Notes under the pieces: model-generated
Told to the model about the DNA's origin: nothing
What the model saw: only the letters and a program-made list of their open reading frames with translations
The model's database searches: none
Shown here: one piece after another, positions 16,009-24,594 of the stretch
How positions within the stretch are numbered: the stretch's first letter is position 1
How the letters are laid out: each line of letters starts with the position of its first letter
From: UBA7702 sp040776805
Lineage (GTDB): Bacteria; Bacillota; Dehalobacteriia; UBA7702
DNA: 64,000 bases
Reading direction: 5' to 3'
Assembly (NCBI GenBank): GCA_040776805.1
Contig: JAXGZS010000005.1
Span: forward strand, 1-64,000
Translations under genes and position numbers: made by a program

Positions 16009-17064
16009 TTAGTTGAGAATATAGACAGTGACGCTTTTCACGCCCCAATTAATACATTCTTCTTCAGAATCGAGATAAACATCAATTCTATTACCTTTGA
16101 TCAACCCGCCGGTATCTTCGGCGACACAATAGCCGTACCCTTCCACATAGAGCTTTGTACCCAGCGGTATTACACTGGGATCCACGGCAATGGCACCTAA
16201 TCTTGACAACGTACCGCTTTTGGTTAAGGAACCTTCCGGTTCATGGTACGCTGTTGCCTTACAAGTTAAAACTTTGGAATAAGACATACCGTTGGGGGCG
16301 ACCTGGTTGGAAGCAGTCGATTCATTTCCACTATCTTCATTATCGCTGTTAACCTTGTTAACACTGGCCACAACAACTGTGCCAACCGCGACAATTTCTG
16401 TTACCGGCTCGGTGACTTCTGAATCAATAAGCTCTTCGCTGTAGTATTCACCGTCCCGGTAAGTAACGAGATAGGTATCGGCTTGCAGTCCGGTCTTACC
16501 TTGCTGCAATACCGCTTTCTCGCCTGAGAACATAGTGCTATCCTTTTGTGTTTCTACGGAATATGCCAACTCTGTTTCTCTTATTTCTTCCTCTATTGTC
16601 ACCCTGTGAATATCAATGACCAAATCTTTGGTAGCGGCTGCGCTCACCTTAGGCTCCACAATATCGTGTTCCCCCAGGGTGATGTTGGCTTCGTCGATCA
16701 CATCGCCAACGTTCTTTGCCGCCATACTGATTTTTAGTGTTAGTCCGTCTACCAAAACTTTGTAGTTATGGTTCACTTCCACCGAAACCGTTTGCCCGTC
16801 GTAAACTTTCGAATCGAGAGCAACGCCGACAGAAGAAACATCGTCAAGGTCAATCTCCTGTTCTTCCAGGAATTCCTCAACGGTGTTGGTATATGTGCGG
16901 ACAACCTTATCATTGCTATTGACGGATAATGTAACCTCTTTTTCTTCAGACATGATCCATGCTCCACAGCCTAGTCCGATTACGGCCACAGCCACAAAGG
17001 AACAGAGGACAATCAGGATTTTTCGGGAATGGAAAAAATTAGACCATATCGTCTTAGTTGACAT
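16009..17064 (-). CDS. yabE: YabE-like protein: DUF348 repeats, G5 and 3D domains
   Basis: The 351-residue product has an N-terminal membrane/signal segment (about 14-38), then two DUF348 units (about 44-85 and 100-145, each with a VxxYTNTVEEFL- or LKISMAAKNVGDV-like core). A G5 domain (about 155-230) is followed by a low-complexity Asn/Ser linker and a C-terminal 3D domain (about 265-351) with ATAYHEPEGS, GAIAVDP and the Asp-containing DVYLDS motif. This is the architecture of YabE and resuscitation-promoting-factor-like muralytic enzymes, acting on cell-wall peptidoglycan. ATG at 17064 sits behind GGAAGGAGGTG. A good promoter lies 27-56 bases upstream. Confidence 0.9.
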   Translation of the reverse strand: MSTKTIWSNFFHSRKILIVLCSFVAVAVIGLGCGAWIMSEEKEVTLSVNSNDKVVRTYTNTVEEFLEEQEIDLDDVSSVGVALDSKVYDGQTVSVEVNHNYKVLVDGLTLKISMAAKNVGDVIDEANITLGEHDIVEPKVSAAATKDLVIDIHRVTIEEEIRETELAYSVETQKDSTMFSGEKAVLQQGKTGLQADTYLVTYRDGEYYSEELIDSEVTEPVTEIVAVGTVVVASVNKVNSDNEDSGNESTASNQVAPNGMSYSKVLTCKATAYHEPEGSLTKSGTLSRLGAIAVDPSVIPLGTKLYVEGYGYCVAEDTGGLIKGNRIDVYLDSEEECINWGVKSVTVYILN

Positions 17065-17090
17065 ACACACCTCCTTCCAACTTTGAATAA

Positions 17091-17120
17091 AGTATACTAT
17101 ACTTCACGAAAAAAAGTCAA
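17091..17120 (-). promoter_or_regulatory. yabE promoter (TTGACT-N18-TATACT)
   Basis: On the minus strand TTGACT (17120-17115) and TATACT (17096-17091) are 18 bases apart, giving a start about 20 bases before the gene. This leaves too short a leader for a riboswitch. Confidence 0.7.
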
Positions 17121-17569
17121 ATCCAACTGATTTTCAAAGCCCCTGCTATACAATGCCACCGTATAAAAAAATAGGTTTTTTCGAAAAACTTTATCCGCCT
17201 TGGGAGCATTAAATCCCCTGCTACAAATGGTCTATATGGTGGTATTTCCTGAATTTCAGCGAAAAAAATTTCATAAATTTTTAAGAAATTTATGAAGCAT
17301 TGAAGCACCTGCTATGCGCGTTTTCGTCTTTCTCGTTCATCAGCACGCCGCCAAAGTTAGAACGTATTTTCGCATAAAACATGTCGAATATTATCCATTA
17401 TACAATAGTATATTTATACATTAAAAGTATATTTATTACATATACCCCAATTCCTCCGCTTTTTCGGGAATCATTGGCGCTCTTCCTCCCGGCTCTTCAT
17501 ACTTCCTGGCGGAGAAGGCTTATTATTATGCTACTCCCTGCTTTACGCCGCGAAAAAAGAGGCGAAAAA
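17121..17569. other. 449-bp AT-rich gap with a thrice-repeated short motif
   Basis: No convincing gene. On the minus strand a TAGCAGG motif followed by [TG]G and a T-rich stretch occurs three times (plus-strand positions about 17307-17314, 17215-17223 and 17140-17150), in the first two followed by AATGCT. Further right there is a direct repeat AGTATATTTAT (around 17408 and 17427). No tRNA or known riboswitch pattern was recognised. Confidence 0.4.
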
Positions 17570-17603
17570 GCGCCGAAAGGCCCGATTGCGATCCCTTCGG
17601 CGC
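17570..17603 (-). terminator. terminator of the tmk-tatD operon
   Basis: GCGCCGAAAGG (17570-17580) pairs with CCCTTCGGCGC (17593-17603). On the minus strand it is followed by a run of five T. It lies 53 bases after the tatD stop. Confidence 0.85.
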
Positions 17604-17655
17604 GGTTTGGTATATTCTGTTGAAAAAGCACGCTTTATATTTTTCCGCAACGCCG

Positions 17656-18438
17656 CTATTTGCGGCTTATCGGCAGCCGAAAGAGGTGGCAGCCGTTTTC
17701 ATCGGTAATCCTCTCCGCCTCCTCCACGCTGATCCCCCGCAGATCGGCAACTTTTGCCGCCACATAGCGGAGGTAGGCGGGTTCGTTGCGGCGGCCGCGG
17801 CGGGGCTCCGGGGATAAATAGGGGCAGTCGGTCTCAATCAGCAGGCGGTCTAAGGGCATCTGCGCCACAACCCGCACCGGTTTTTTGGCGTTTTTAAAGG
17901 TCAGCGGCCCGTCAAAGCCGAGATAATAGCCGCGTTTCAGACAAGCTTGCGCCTGCTCCCAACTGCCGGAAAAACAGTGAAAAACGCCCTTGTGGTCGTT
18001 TTCCCCCAACTCCTCCGTTAATATCCCCAAGGTATCCTCAAAGGCATCGCGGCTGTGAATCACCAGGGGCAGATCGAGGCTTTGGGCCAGACGGATTTGG
18101 CGGCGAAACACTTTATGCTGGGTTTCCCTGTCCGTATCGTCGTAATGATAGTCAAGGCCGATTTCGCCGATGGCGACGACCTTCCCCCCTTTTGCCCAAG
18201 AGATAAGATCCGCTTCCAAGGCTTCGCTGTAGGTATCGCTGTCGCTGGGGTGTACGCCGACGACGGCGTAAATTTCCGCGTATTGCTCCGCCAATGCCAC
18301 GGCTTGCCGGGAGGTTTCCCAGTCACAGCCCACCACGTTGATACGGCCCACTCCGGCCTCGCAGGCCCTGGAGAGTACGGCCGCCAAATCCTCGGCAAAG
18401 GCTTCGTCATTGAGATGGGCGTGGGTATCATAAAGCAT
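17656..18438 (-). CDS. tatD: TatD-family metal-dependent DNase
   Basis: The 260-residue product starts MLYDTHAHLNDEAF, with the metal-binding HxH of the TatD/amidohydrolase fold. Further ligands are visible in AIGEIGLDYHYD (Glu), PLVIHSRDA (His), GVFHCFSGS (His) and LIETDCPYLSPEP (Asp). TatD enzymes act as 3'-5' exonucleases on single-stranded DNA and RNA. The start ATG shares its A with the metG TAA stop (TAATG), so translation is probably coupled. Last gene of the operon before a strong terminator. Confidence 0.95.
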   Translation of the reverse strand: MLYDTHAHLNDEAFAEDLAAVLSRACEAGVGRINVVGCDWETSRQAVALAEQYAEIYAVVGVHPSDSDTYSEALEADLISWAKGGKVVAIGEIGLDYHYDDTDRETQHKVFRRQIRLAQSLDLPLVIHSRDAFEDTLGILTEELGENDHKGVFHCFSGSWEQAQACLKRGYYLGFDGPLTFKNAKKPVRVVAQMPLDRLLIETDCPYLSPEPRRGRRNEPAYLRYVAAKVADLRGISVEEAERITDENGCHLFRLPISRK

Positions 18439-20405
18439 TAACGAACCACACCTCCGTTGCTCACCTTATCCACAAGAAGCGCTTCCAAACCGTCTTCATC
18501 GGAGGCACACAGTACCATACCACGGCTTTCAATGCCACGGAGTTTCACCGGTTTTAAATTCGCCACGACGACGACTTTTTTACCGATCAGTTCTTCGGGA
18601 GCATAGTATTTGGCAATTCCTGCCACAACGGTGCGTTCCTCTTCGCCGATTTTGACACGGAGCTTTAACAGTTTATCGGCGTTCTCCACCTTTTCCGCGA
18701 TGAGCACCTCGGCGACGCGCAGTTCCATTTTGGCAAAGTCGTCAATGGTGATCAGGTCCGCGCTTTGTGGTTCTGTTTTTACCGCTTCTTTCACCGCTTC
18801 CTTTGTTACCTTTGTTTCTTTTGCTTTGGCCTTGCCCTCCTTTTTCGGGGCGGGGGCACTCTCCCCGTCGTTCCATTCCAGGCGAGGGAAGATGGGTTCG
18901 CCGCGGTGAATCACGGTTTGGGCCTTGATGCCGCCGTAGGGAAGGCTTTCCCAGGTGTGCAGCTGCTTTTCCTCGGCAATGCCCAGCTGGGCAAAGACCT
19001 TGGCCGGCGTATTGGGCATCACCGGTGTCAGCAGAATGGTGGCAATGCGCAGGGCTTCGGCCATGTTATATAAAACCGTCGCCAGTTTGTCTTTCTCGTT
19101 GTTTTTGTTCAGGGCCCAGGGAGCACATTCGTCAATGTATTTATTGGCTTTGGTCACGATTTTCCAAACAGTGGCAAAGGCGTTATGGAATTCCAACTTT
19201 TCCATATAAGCCGCCATCTCCTCGGGAACCGCGGCCAAGAGAGAGAGCAGTTCATCGTCGAATTCGGTTTTTTCCCGGGGTGCTTCGATGATCCCGCCCT
19301 GGAATTTTTCGATCATCGCCGTGGTGCGGGAGAGCAAGTTGCCAAAGTCATTGGCGAGATCCACATTGATGCGGTTGACCAGGATCTCCTCGGTATAATT
19401 GCCGTCGGCGCCGAAAATAAACTCCCGGAGCAGGAAGTAGCGGAGGGCGTCGGTGCTGTATTGATCGGCCAGCACCATGGGGTCGACGACATTGCCTTTG
19501 CTTTTGGACATCTTCCCTTCGTTGACCAGAATCCAACCGTGGGCGAAGACTTTTTTCGGCAGAGGCAGATTAAGGGCCAGGAGCATAATGGGCCAGATGA
19601 TCGTATGGAAGCGCACAATGTCTTTGCCCACGAGATGAACGTCGGCGGGCCAGTATGTTTCAAAACGGGGGTCGCCTTTGGTGTAACCCAGGGCGGAAAT
19701 ATAGTTGGTCAAGGCGTCGAGCCAGACATAGATTACGTGCTTGGGATCGCCGGGCACGGGAATGCCCCAACGAAAGGTGGTGCGGCTGATGCTGAGATCT
19801 TCAAGGCCCTGCTTGATGAAATTTACCATTTCATTGCGGCGGGAGACCGGCTGAATAAAGTCGGGGTGGCTGTCAATATAGGCCAAAAGGCGGTCGCCGT
19901 AGTTGGAAAGTCTAAAAAAGTAGCTTTCCTCCTGGATCACATCGACGGGGCCGCCGCAATCGGGGCAGACGCCGTCGGCGTCTTTGATCTGGGTTTCCGT
20001 AAAAAAGGTTTCACAGGAAACACAGTAATGCCCGGCGTAGGAACCGAGATAGATATCACCTTTTTCCTGCAGTTTGCGAAAAATTTCGGTGACGACTTCC
20101 TCGTGGCGCGGCTCCGTGGTACGGATAAAATCACTGTAATCGATATCAAACTTTCGCCAAAGCTCTTGAAAGGAAGCGATGATCTGATCCACATAAGCAA
20201 GGGGCTCCATCCCCGCCGCCGCGGCGCTGCGCTCAATTTTCTGTCCGTGTTCGTCGGAACCGGTGAGAAAATAGGCGTCGTAACCGCGCATCTTTTTATA
20301 GCGGGTCATGGTATCCGCCGCCACCGTGGTATAGCAATGACCGATATGCAGGGTGGCACTGGGATAATAAATGGGGGTGGTAATATAAAAGCTAGGTTTT
20401 GACAT
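18438..20405 (-). CDS. metG: methionyl-tRNA synthetase, long form with C-terminal tRNA-binding domain
   Basis: The 655-residue class I synthetase has the HIGH signature at residues 20-23 (TLHIGHCYTT) and the KMSKS signature near residue 300 (EGKMSKSKGN). Zinc-knuckle cysteines appear in CVSCETFF and CPDCGG. A Lys/Ala/Glu-rich linker (about 515-545) leads to a C-terminal EMAP/Trbp111-type tRNA-binding domain (FAKMELRVAEVL ... RGIESRGMVLCAS). It charges tRNA-Met in the cytoplasm. The gene lies 3 bases after rsmI and overlaps tatD by one base, within a run typical of Firmicutes. Confidence 0.97.
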   Translation of the reverse strand: MSKPSFYITTPIYYPSATLHIGHCYTTVAADTMTRYKKMRGYDAYFLTGSDEHGQKIERSAAAAGMEPLAYVDQIIASFQELWRKFDIDYSDFIRTTEPRHEEVVTEIFRKLQEKGDIYLGSYAGHYCVSCETFFTETQIKDADGVCPDCGGPVDVIQEESYFFRLSNYGDRLLAYIDSHPDFIQPVSRRNEMVNFIKQGLEDLSISRTTFRWGIPVPGDPKHVIYVWLDALTNYISALGYTKGDPRFETYWPADVHLVGKDIVRFHTIIWPIMLLALNLPLPKKVFAHGWILVNEGKMSKSKGNVVDPMVLADQYSTDALRYFLLREFIFGADGNYTEEILVNRINVDLANDFGNLLSRTTAMIEKFQGGIIEAPREKTEFDDELLSLLAAVPEEMAAYMEKLEFHNAFATVWKIVTKANKYIDECAPWALNKNNEKDKLATVLYNMAEALRIATILLTPVMPNTPAKVFAQLGIAEEKQLHTWESLPYGGIKAQTVIHRGEPIFPRLEWNDGESAPAPKKEGKAKAKETKVTKEAVKEAVKTEPQSADLITIDDFAKMELRVAEVLIAEKVENADKLLKLRVKIGEEERTVVAGIAKYYAPEELIGKKVVVVANLKPVKLRGIESRGMVLCASDEDGLEALLVDKVSNGGVVR

Positions 20406-20408
20406 GGG

Positions 20409-21263
20409 TTATTCTCCTTCTTCTCCATCGGTAAAGGTATAAGGATAGATCTGATTTTTCTTCATTCGATATTTTTCCGCAACGATCCGTACCGCGGTTT
20501 TCCCTTTGACGCCCTCGGACATAAGACCGGCCAGTTCGGCCTTGATCACCTCTTCTTTGGGAATTTCGTTTTCTTCGCCGGAAAAACCGGCGATCACCAG
20601 CACCATTTCCCCTTTCAGCTGCGTTGCCGAAGCTGTTTGGAGCAGAGAAGAAAGGGTGCCGTAATAGAAGGTTTCATGAATTTTGGTCAGCTCCCGGCAG
20701 AGGGTAGCCCCACGATCCCCCAAGGCGGCGGCGAGGGCGGCGAGATCCTCTTTGACCCGGTGGGGAGAAACGTAAATCACCAAGGTTCTCTTTTCCTTGG
20801 CGATTTCCTTGAGCCGCTCCTGACGCTCCTTTTTGGAACGCGGCAAGAAACCCTCGAAAACAAAGCGATCGCAGGGCAGCGCCGAAGCGCTGACCGCCGA
20901 AAGCACAGCGTTGCCGCCGGGTACGGGATGGACGGGAATCCCCGCCGCCGCCGCCGCTCGGACAAGATCGGCGCCGGGATCGGAAATCCCCGGCGTACCG
21001 GCGTCGCTGATCAAGGCCACGGTCTCACCTTTTTGGAGCCGCGCCAAAAGCTCTTCCCGCCGCTTCACCTCGTTATGCTCGTAATAGCTGAGGAGCGGCG
21101 TCTTAATATCAAAATGTTGTAATAAGATTCTGCTGTGGCGGGTGTCCTCGGCGCCGATCACGTCTACATTTTTCAGCACTTCAATGCCGCGAAAAGTCAT
21201 GTCGTCAAGGTTGCCGATGGGCGTCGCCACAAGATACAGTCCCTGTTCCATGGTAAATCTCAA
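20409..21263 (-). CDS. rsmI: 16S rRNA (cytidine1402-2'-O)-methyltransferase RsmI
   Basis: The 284-residue protein (280 if translation starts at the internal ATG) is a tetrapyrrole-methylase-fold rRNA methyltransferase. It has LYLVATPIGNLDDMTFRGIE, VDVIGAEDTRHSR, VALISDAGTPGISDPG and VHPVPGGNAVLSA, all diagnostic. It 2'-O-methylates C1402 in the ribosomal decoding centre. Two starts are possible: a TTG at 21263 with AGAGGA well spaced, or ATG at 21251 further from that box. Either start lies inside the end of the trmN6 gene (overlap 47-59 bases), so the two genes are translationally linked. Confidence 0.95.
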   Translation of the reverse strand: MRFTMEQGLYLVATPIGNLDDMTFRGIEVLKNVDVIGAEDTRHSRILLQHFDIKTPLLSYYEHNEVKRREELLARLQKGETVALISDAGTPGISDPGADLVRAAAAAGIPVHPVPGGNAVLSAVSASALPCDRFVFEGFLPRSKKERQERLKEIAKEKRTLVIYVSPHRVKEDLAALAAALGDRGATLCRELTKIHETFYYGTLSSLLQTASATQLKGEMVLVIAGFSGEENEIPKEEVIKAELAGLMSEGVKGKTAVRIVAEKYRMKKNQIYPYTFTDGEEGE

Positions 21264-21975
21264 ATATCCTCTTCATTTCCGGAGTATAATCCCCGTCTTC
21301 AGCGTAGATGGTGAGCGGCGTCCGCTCTTCCTGGCGGCACGGCGCTTTGGTCCATTGCAGTAATACCCGGGAAAACCCGGGGTTCGTTTTTTTGGAAAAA
21401 ATATCACAGCTGCTCTCCAGGAAAAATCCCGCCTCTTGCGCCCTGGCGCAGATTTCCTCTTTGCGCCCACCGGGAAAGATCAAAACAAGCCGCCCGTTCT
21501 CCCGCAGCAGAGAGAAGGCTTGGCCCATCAAACCCGCCGGACTCCAAAAAAGCTCCGTCTTGGCGGCGGCAATCTCCTCATTTTGGGGCAAACGGCACTT
21601 GTCCCGCGGATAAAAAGGGGGATTCGTCACAATGACGTCAAAGGAGGAGCTTGCCAAAAAGCGGTTCGCCTCCATGGCGTTACCGGAAAGCACTGTCACA
21701 CGGGCTTTGTTTGCCGCCATATTGCGCCTGGCCAAAGCGAAAGGTCCGTCCATTTTCTCCACCGCCGTCATGGCCAGGGAAGGCTCTCTGCCCAAAAGCA
21801 AAAGCGGCAATACGCCGCTGCCGCAGCCGAGATCAAGCACGGCGGCGCCGGGAAAAACCGGGACAAAAGCGGCAAGTAAAAGGGCGTCGAGAGAAAAGCG
21901 GTAACCATCCCTTTTTTGGAGCAGACGGTAACCGCCGATGATCAGGTCATCATCCGTGAACTCATTTTTGTTCAT
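21205..21975 (-). CDS. tRNA1(Val) adenine-37 N6-methyltransferase-like protein (YabB/TrmN6)
   Basis: The 256-residue SAM-dependent methyltransferase has the YabB/TrmN6 N-terminus GYRLLQKRDGYRFSLDALLL, the SAM loop VLDLGCGSGVLPLLL and the N6-adenine catalytic motif VTNPPFYP. It is predicted to methylate A37 or a neighbouring base in a tRNA anticodon loop. The ATG at 21975 overlaps the yabA end by 14 bases and has AAGGAC about 12 bases upstream; a longer frame upstream lies inside yabA. Its 3' end overlaps rsmI. Confidence 0.9.
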   Translation of the reverse strand: MNKNEFTDDDLIIGGYRLLQKRDGYRFSLDALLLAAFVPVFPGAAVLDLGCGSGVLPLLLLGREPSLAMTAVEKMDGPFALARRNMAANKARVTVLSGNAMEANRFLASSSFDVIVTNPPFYPRDKCRLPQNEEIAAAKTELFWSPAGLMGQAFSLLRENGRLVLIFPGGRKEEICARAQEAGFFLESSCDIFSKKTNPGFSRVLLQWTKAPCRQEERTPLTIYAEDGDYTPEMKRIFEIYHGTGTVSCGDAHRQP

Positions 21976-22249
21976 CACTGTGCAGAGCGTCCTTATCCAA
22001 AAGGGAGGCGCAGAAAAGGCATTCGCCGTCCCGGGTTTCGCCAAAATGGGCGGAGCAGACATGAAAACCGGCGTCAAATAAAGCCAAAAGGTTGGCCTTG
22101 CCGGAGATCTGCATGTTTTTATTGCGGATGATCGTCTGCATCGAAGCGTTATCCTGTTCCATCCGCTCTACGTAGTGGCGAATCGTCGCCAGCTCATCTT
22201 CCATTGCTTTTAATTTCGCTTCCAATTCGCAAATCGCTTCCGCCAGCAT
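21962..22249 (-). CDS. yabA: replication initiation control protein YabA
   Basis: The 95-residue protein has an N-terminal leucine-zipper-like coiled coil (LEAKLKAMEDELATIRHYVE, about 8-50) and a C-terminal zinc-binding cluster HVCSAHFGE followed by CLFCASLL. This is the layout of YabA, which binds DnaA and DnaN to hold back re-initiation in Bacillus. The gene position between ricT and trmN6 is the Firmicutes norm. An in-frame GTG two codons upstream is also possible; ATG 22249 follows GGTGGTGTG. Confidence 0.9.
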   Translation of the reverse strand: MLAEAICELEAKLKAMEDELATIRHYVERMEQDNASMQTIIRNKNMQISGKANLLALFDAGFHVCSAHFGETRDGECLFCASLLDKDALHSDEQK

Positions 22250-22268
22250 AAACACACCACCGCTTTCT

Positions 22269-22973
22269 TTAATCTTCCAGCTCTTTCAATTCCTCATCAA
22301 TTTCCTCATCGGAATCGGCGTCGTCGCCGTTAACGGAGTCATCGTAACTTTCAAATTTCAGGCAGCACATCAAACGGCCGCAAATCCCCGAGATTTTGCC
22401 GGGGTTCAGAGAAAGGTGTTGATGTTTGGCCATGCGGATCGATACCGGCTGAAACTCATCTAAAACACTGTGACAGCAGAGTACCCGGCCGCAGGAGGCA
22501 ATGCCGCCGATCATCTTGGCTTCGTCTCTGACACCGATTTGCCGCAGTTCGATCCTGGTGCGAAAAACGCTGACCAGGTCTTTCACCAGTTCCCGGAAAT
22601 CTACCCGGCCGTCAGCGGTGAAGTAGAAGATGATTTTACCACCGTCAAAGGTATATTCCACATCGATGAGCTTCATCACCAGATTATTATCTTTGATCTT
22701 TTCAAGACAAATATCGAAGGCCTTCTTTTCTTTGCGCTGATTCTCTTCGTAGGTCTTTTCATCAGCGGCGGTCGCTTTCCGAATGACCTCCTTCAACGGT
22801 TTCACCACTTTATTTTCGGGGACCTCCCGGGGCGGGATCACCACGGTACCGTATTCCATCCCCCGGGCCGTTTCCACGATGACATGATCGTGATTTTTCA
22901 GTTCCAGACCGCCGGGGCTGAAATAATAGATCTTCCCTGCCTGTTTAAAGCGTATACCAACTACAGTTTCCAT
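22269..22973 (-). CDS. ricT: PSP1-domain protein RicT (YaaT)
   Basis: The 234-residue product has the PSP1 domain with the paired cysteine motifs CGRVLCC and CGRLMCC that bind a 4Fe-4S cluster in the RicA-RicF-RicT complex. In Bacillus this complex supports RNase Y-dependent mRNA maturation, sporulation and competence. The tail is acidic (DDADSDEEIDEELKELED). It overlaps holB by 29 bases. Length slightly under the Bacillus protein. Confidence 0.93.
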   Translation of the reverse strand: METVVGIRFKQAGKIYYFSPGGLELKNHDHVIVETARGMEYGTVVIPPREVPENKVVKPLKEVIRKATAADEKTYEENQRKEKKAFDICLEKIKDNNLVMKLIDVEYTFDGGKIIFYFTADGRVDFRELVKDLVSVFRTRIELRQIGVRDEAKMIGGIASCGRVLCCHSVLDEFQPVSIRMAKHQHLSLNPGKISGICGRLMCCLKFESYDDSVNGDDADSDEEIDEELKELED

Positions 22974-23787
22974 TCAGGTCGTCCTTTCTTTTTATCCGCA
23001 GGAGAAAATTCTCCGTGATCAATTTCAGATTGATGTTGCTTTCCATGAGGATCGGCGCGGCAAGAGCCCACTGCCATAAATCAAAGAGCTGATCTTCACT
23101 CCAATGTTCCTCGGGAAAGCGATGGGCCGGGGTCGCACCACCCCGGCGATATAAATAATTTTCGGAAAACAGATTGACCGCCGTTTCAAAAAGCGGCGCG
23201 CATTTTTCCCGCTCTTTGGCGTATTTTTCCGCGGTACGGAAAAGATATTCCAGCGGCGACGATTTGACGGCGGCAAGGAGAGAAAAAACTTCTTCCCGTT
23301 CCGCGTCGGTGACCCTTTTGTTTTCCGAAAGAATACGAATGATGCGGCAGCGGGAAGCGACCGTTGGCAAAATACGGTCTTCGTTTTCCGCTGTCAGTAA
23401 AAATACGGTGTTTTCCGCCGGTTCTTCCAACGCTTTTAACAAGCGGTCGGCGCATTCCTCTTTCATCATATCGGCTTTTTGCAGAAGAAAAATCCGATGT
23501 AATCCTTGTTTTCCGGTGAGTGAAAAGTATTTTCGCAATGTTTTGAGCTGATCCACTTTGTAATAAACGCCCTCCGGCGCCAAAACCACGAGATCAGGGA
23601 AATTTCCACTCTTTATTTGCAAACAGTGACGGCAGACGCCGCAGGCGGCGCCGTCTTGGGGGTTGCGGCAATTGATTGCCATCGCGAAGTCCAAGGCTTC
23701 CCCCTCCACAAGCTCGGCTTTACCGTATAGCAGATAGGCATGACCCAGATGAGCGCTTTTGATTTCTCTTTTCAGCCGTTCATTCAT
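22945..23787 (-). CDS. holB: DNA polymerase III delta' subunit
   Basis: The 280-residue clamp-loader subunit has HAYLLYGKAELVEGEALDFA in place of a full P-loop. A zinc module with Cys in NCRNPQDGAACGVCRHC follows, then KADMMKEECADRLLKALEEP and NTVFLLTAENEDRILPTVAS with the SRC motif (ASRCRII). It lacks ATPase residues, as delta' does. It overlaps tmk by four bases and ricT by 29, so translation is coupled. Confidence 0.93.
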   Translation of the reverse strand: MNERLKREIKSAHLGHAYLLYGKAELVEGEALDFAMAINCRNPQDGAACGVCRHCLQIKSGNFPDLVVLAPEGVYYKVDQLKTLRKYFSLTGKQGLHRIFLLQKADMMKEECADRLLKALEEPAENTVFLLTAENEDRILPTVASRCRIIRILSENKRVTDAEREEVFSLLAAVKSSPLEYLFRTAEKYAKEREKCAPLFETAVNLFSENYLYRRGGATPAHRFPEEHWSEDQLFDLWQWALAAPILMESNINLKLITENFLLRIKRKDDLNGNCSWYTL

Positions 23788-24416
23788 AAGAGCGACTCCA
23801 AGGCTTTTTCAATATCGGCGGCCACGGCCTCGATTTGCCGGTCGCCGTTGACCACAAGACAGTTCTCCCGGCGCTTTGCGGCTTCTTTCAGATAACCTTC
23901 CCGCACCTTTTGAAAAAAGGCCGCCTTTTCCTGTTCCAATCGATCCTCGGGAGCCTCTCGGTTTTCCCGAATGCGCTTTAAACCCACTTCCGCGGGGACG
24001 TCGAGAATAACGGTGAGGTCCGGCGATAGGCCGGCGGCGGCAATGTCGTTCACGGCTTCCAGGACAGACAGGGGAATCCCCCGACCGTAGCCCTGATACG
24101 CCACGGTGGAAAGGTGAAAGCGGTCACAGAGCACGGCCTGCCCCTGTTTTAGGGCGGGAACAATGACCTCTTTTAGATGCTGGGCTCGAGCGGCGCCGTA
24201 AAGCAGCAGCTCGCAGCGGTCGTCCATGTTTTGATGGGCCGGATCCAGCAACAGCTCCCGGATTTTCTCGCCGATCACGGTACCGCCGGGTTCTCTGGTC
24301 ATCACGACGTCGATACCGCGGCAGAGGAAATATTCTTTTGTGTTTTCCATCTGACAGGTTTTCCCTGCCCCGTCAATGCCCTCAAAGACGATAAAAATGC
24401 CGTTTTGCTTCATCAT
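23784..24416 (-). CDS. tmk: thymidylate kinase
   Basis: The 210-residue kinase phosphorylates dTMP to dTDP. The P-loop FEGIDGAGKTCQ is at residues 11-22. TREPGGTVIGEKIRELLLD and the DRFHLSTVAYQGYGRG motif (DR(Y/F)) are typical, as is a short lid with RENREAPEDRLE. Two ATG codons stand side by side; GGAAGG is upstream. It is the first gene of the tmk-holB-ricT-yabA-trmN6-rsmI-metG-tatD operon. Confidence 0.96.
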   Translation of the reverse strand: MMKQNGIFIVFEGIDGAGKTCQMENTKEYFLCRGIDVVMTREPGGTVIGEKIRELLLDPAHQNMDDRCELLLYGAARAQHLKEVIVPALKQGQAVLCDRFHLSTVAYQGYGRGIPLSVLEAVNDIAAAGLSPDLTVILDVPAEVGLKRIRENREAPEDRLEQEKAAFFQKVREGYLKEAAKRRENCLVVNGDRQIEAVAADIEKALESLL

Positions 24417-24550
24417 GACAGACCTTCCGAGAAATTATAATACTTCAAATAATTATCTCATATTCCGCCGTCAAATACAAGTACTCCACCGCTGTTGCCG
24501 CCGAATTCTCTGAATTCTCCGGATTGATTGATTTTACCCTTTCTTCCATG

Positions 24551-24556
24551 TATAAT
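24551..24556 (+). promoter_or_regulatory. -10 box of argH
   Basis: TATAAT at 24551-24556, 38 bases before the argH ATG. A TTGATT lies upstream but at poor spacing, so only the -10 is called. Confidence 0.45.
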
Positions 24557-24594
24557 ATAGAAAAATGCTCATTTCATACAGAGAGGAAATCATT

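Noticed and set aside
17071..17400. Possible c-di-AMP (ydaO-type) riboswitch upstream of yabE
   Set aside because: The typical conserved blocks are not found, and the best promoter lies within 60 bases of the gene, leaving no room for a riboswitch in the mRNA.
17381..17623. 80-codon frame in the gap between yabE and tatD
   Set aside because: No ribosome-binding site, no resemblance to known proteins, and its end overlaps the tatD terminator hairpin.
19185..20402. 405-codon open frame on the plus strand opposite metG
   Set aside because: Exact antisense of a clear methionyl-tRNA synthetase, no ribosome-binding site and no family resemblance; caused by codon bias of metG.
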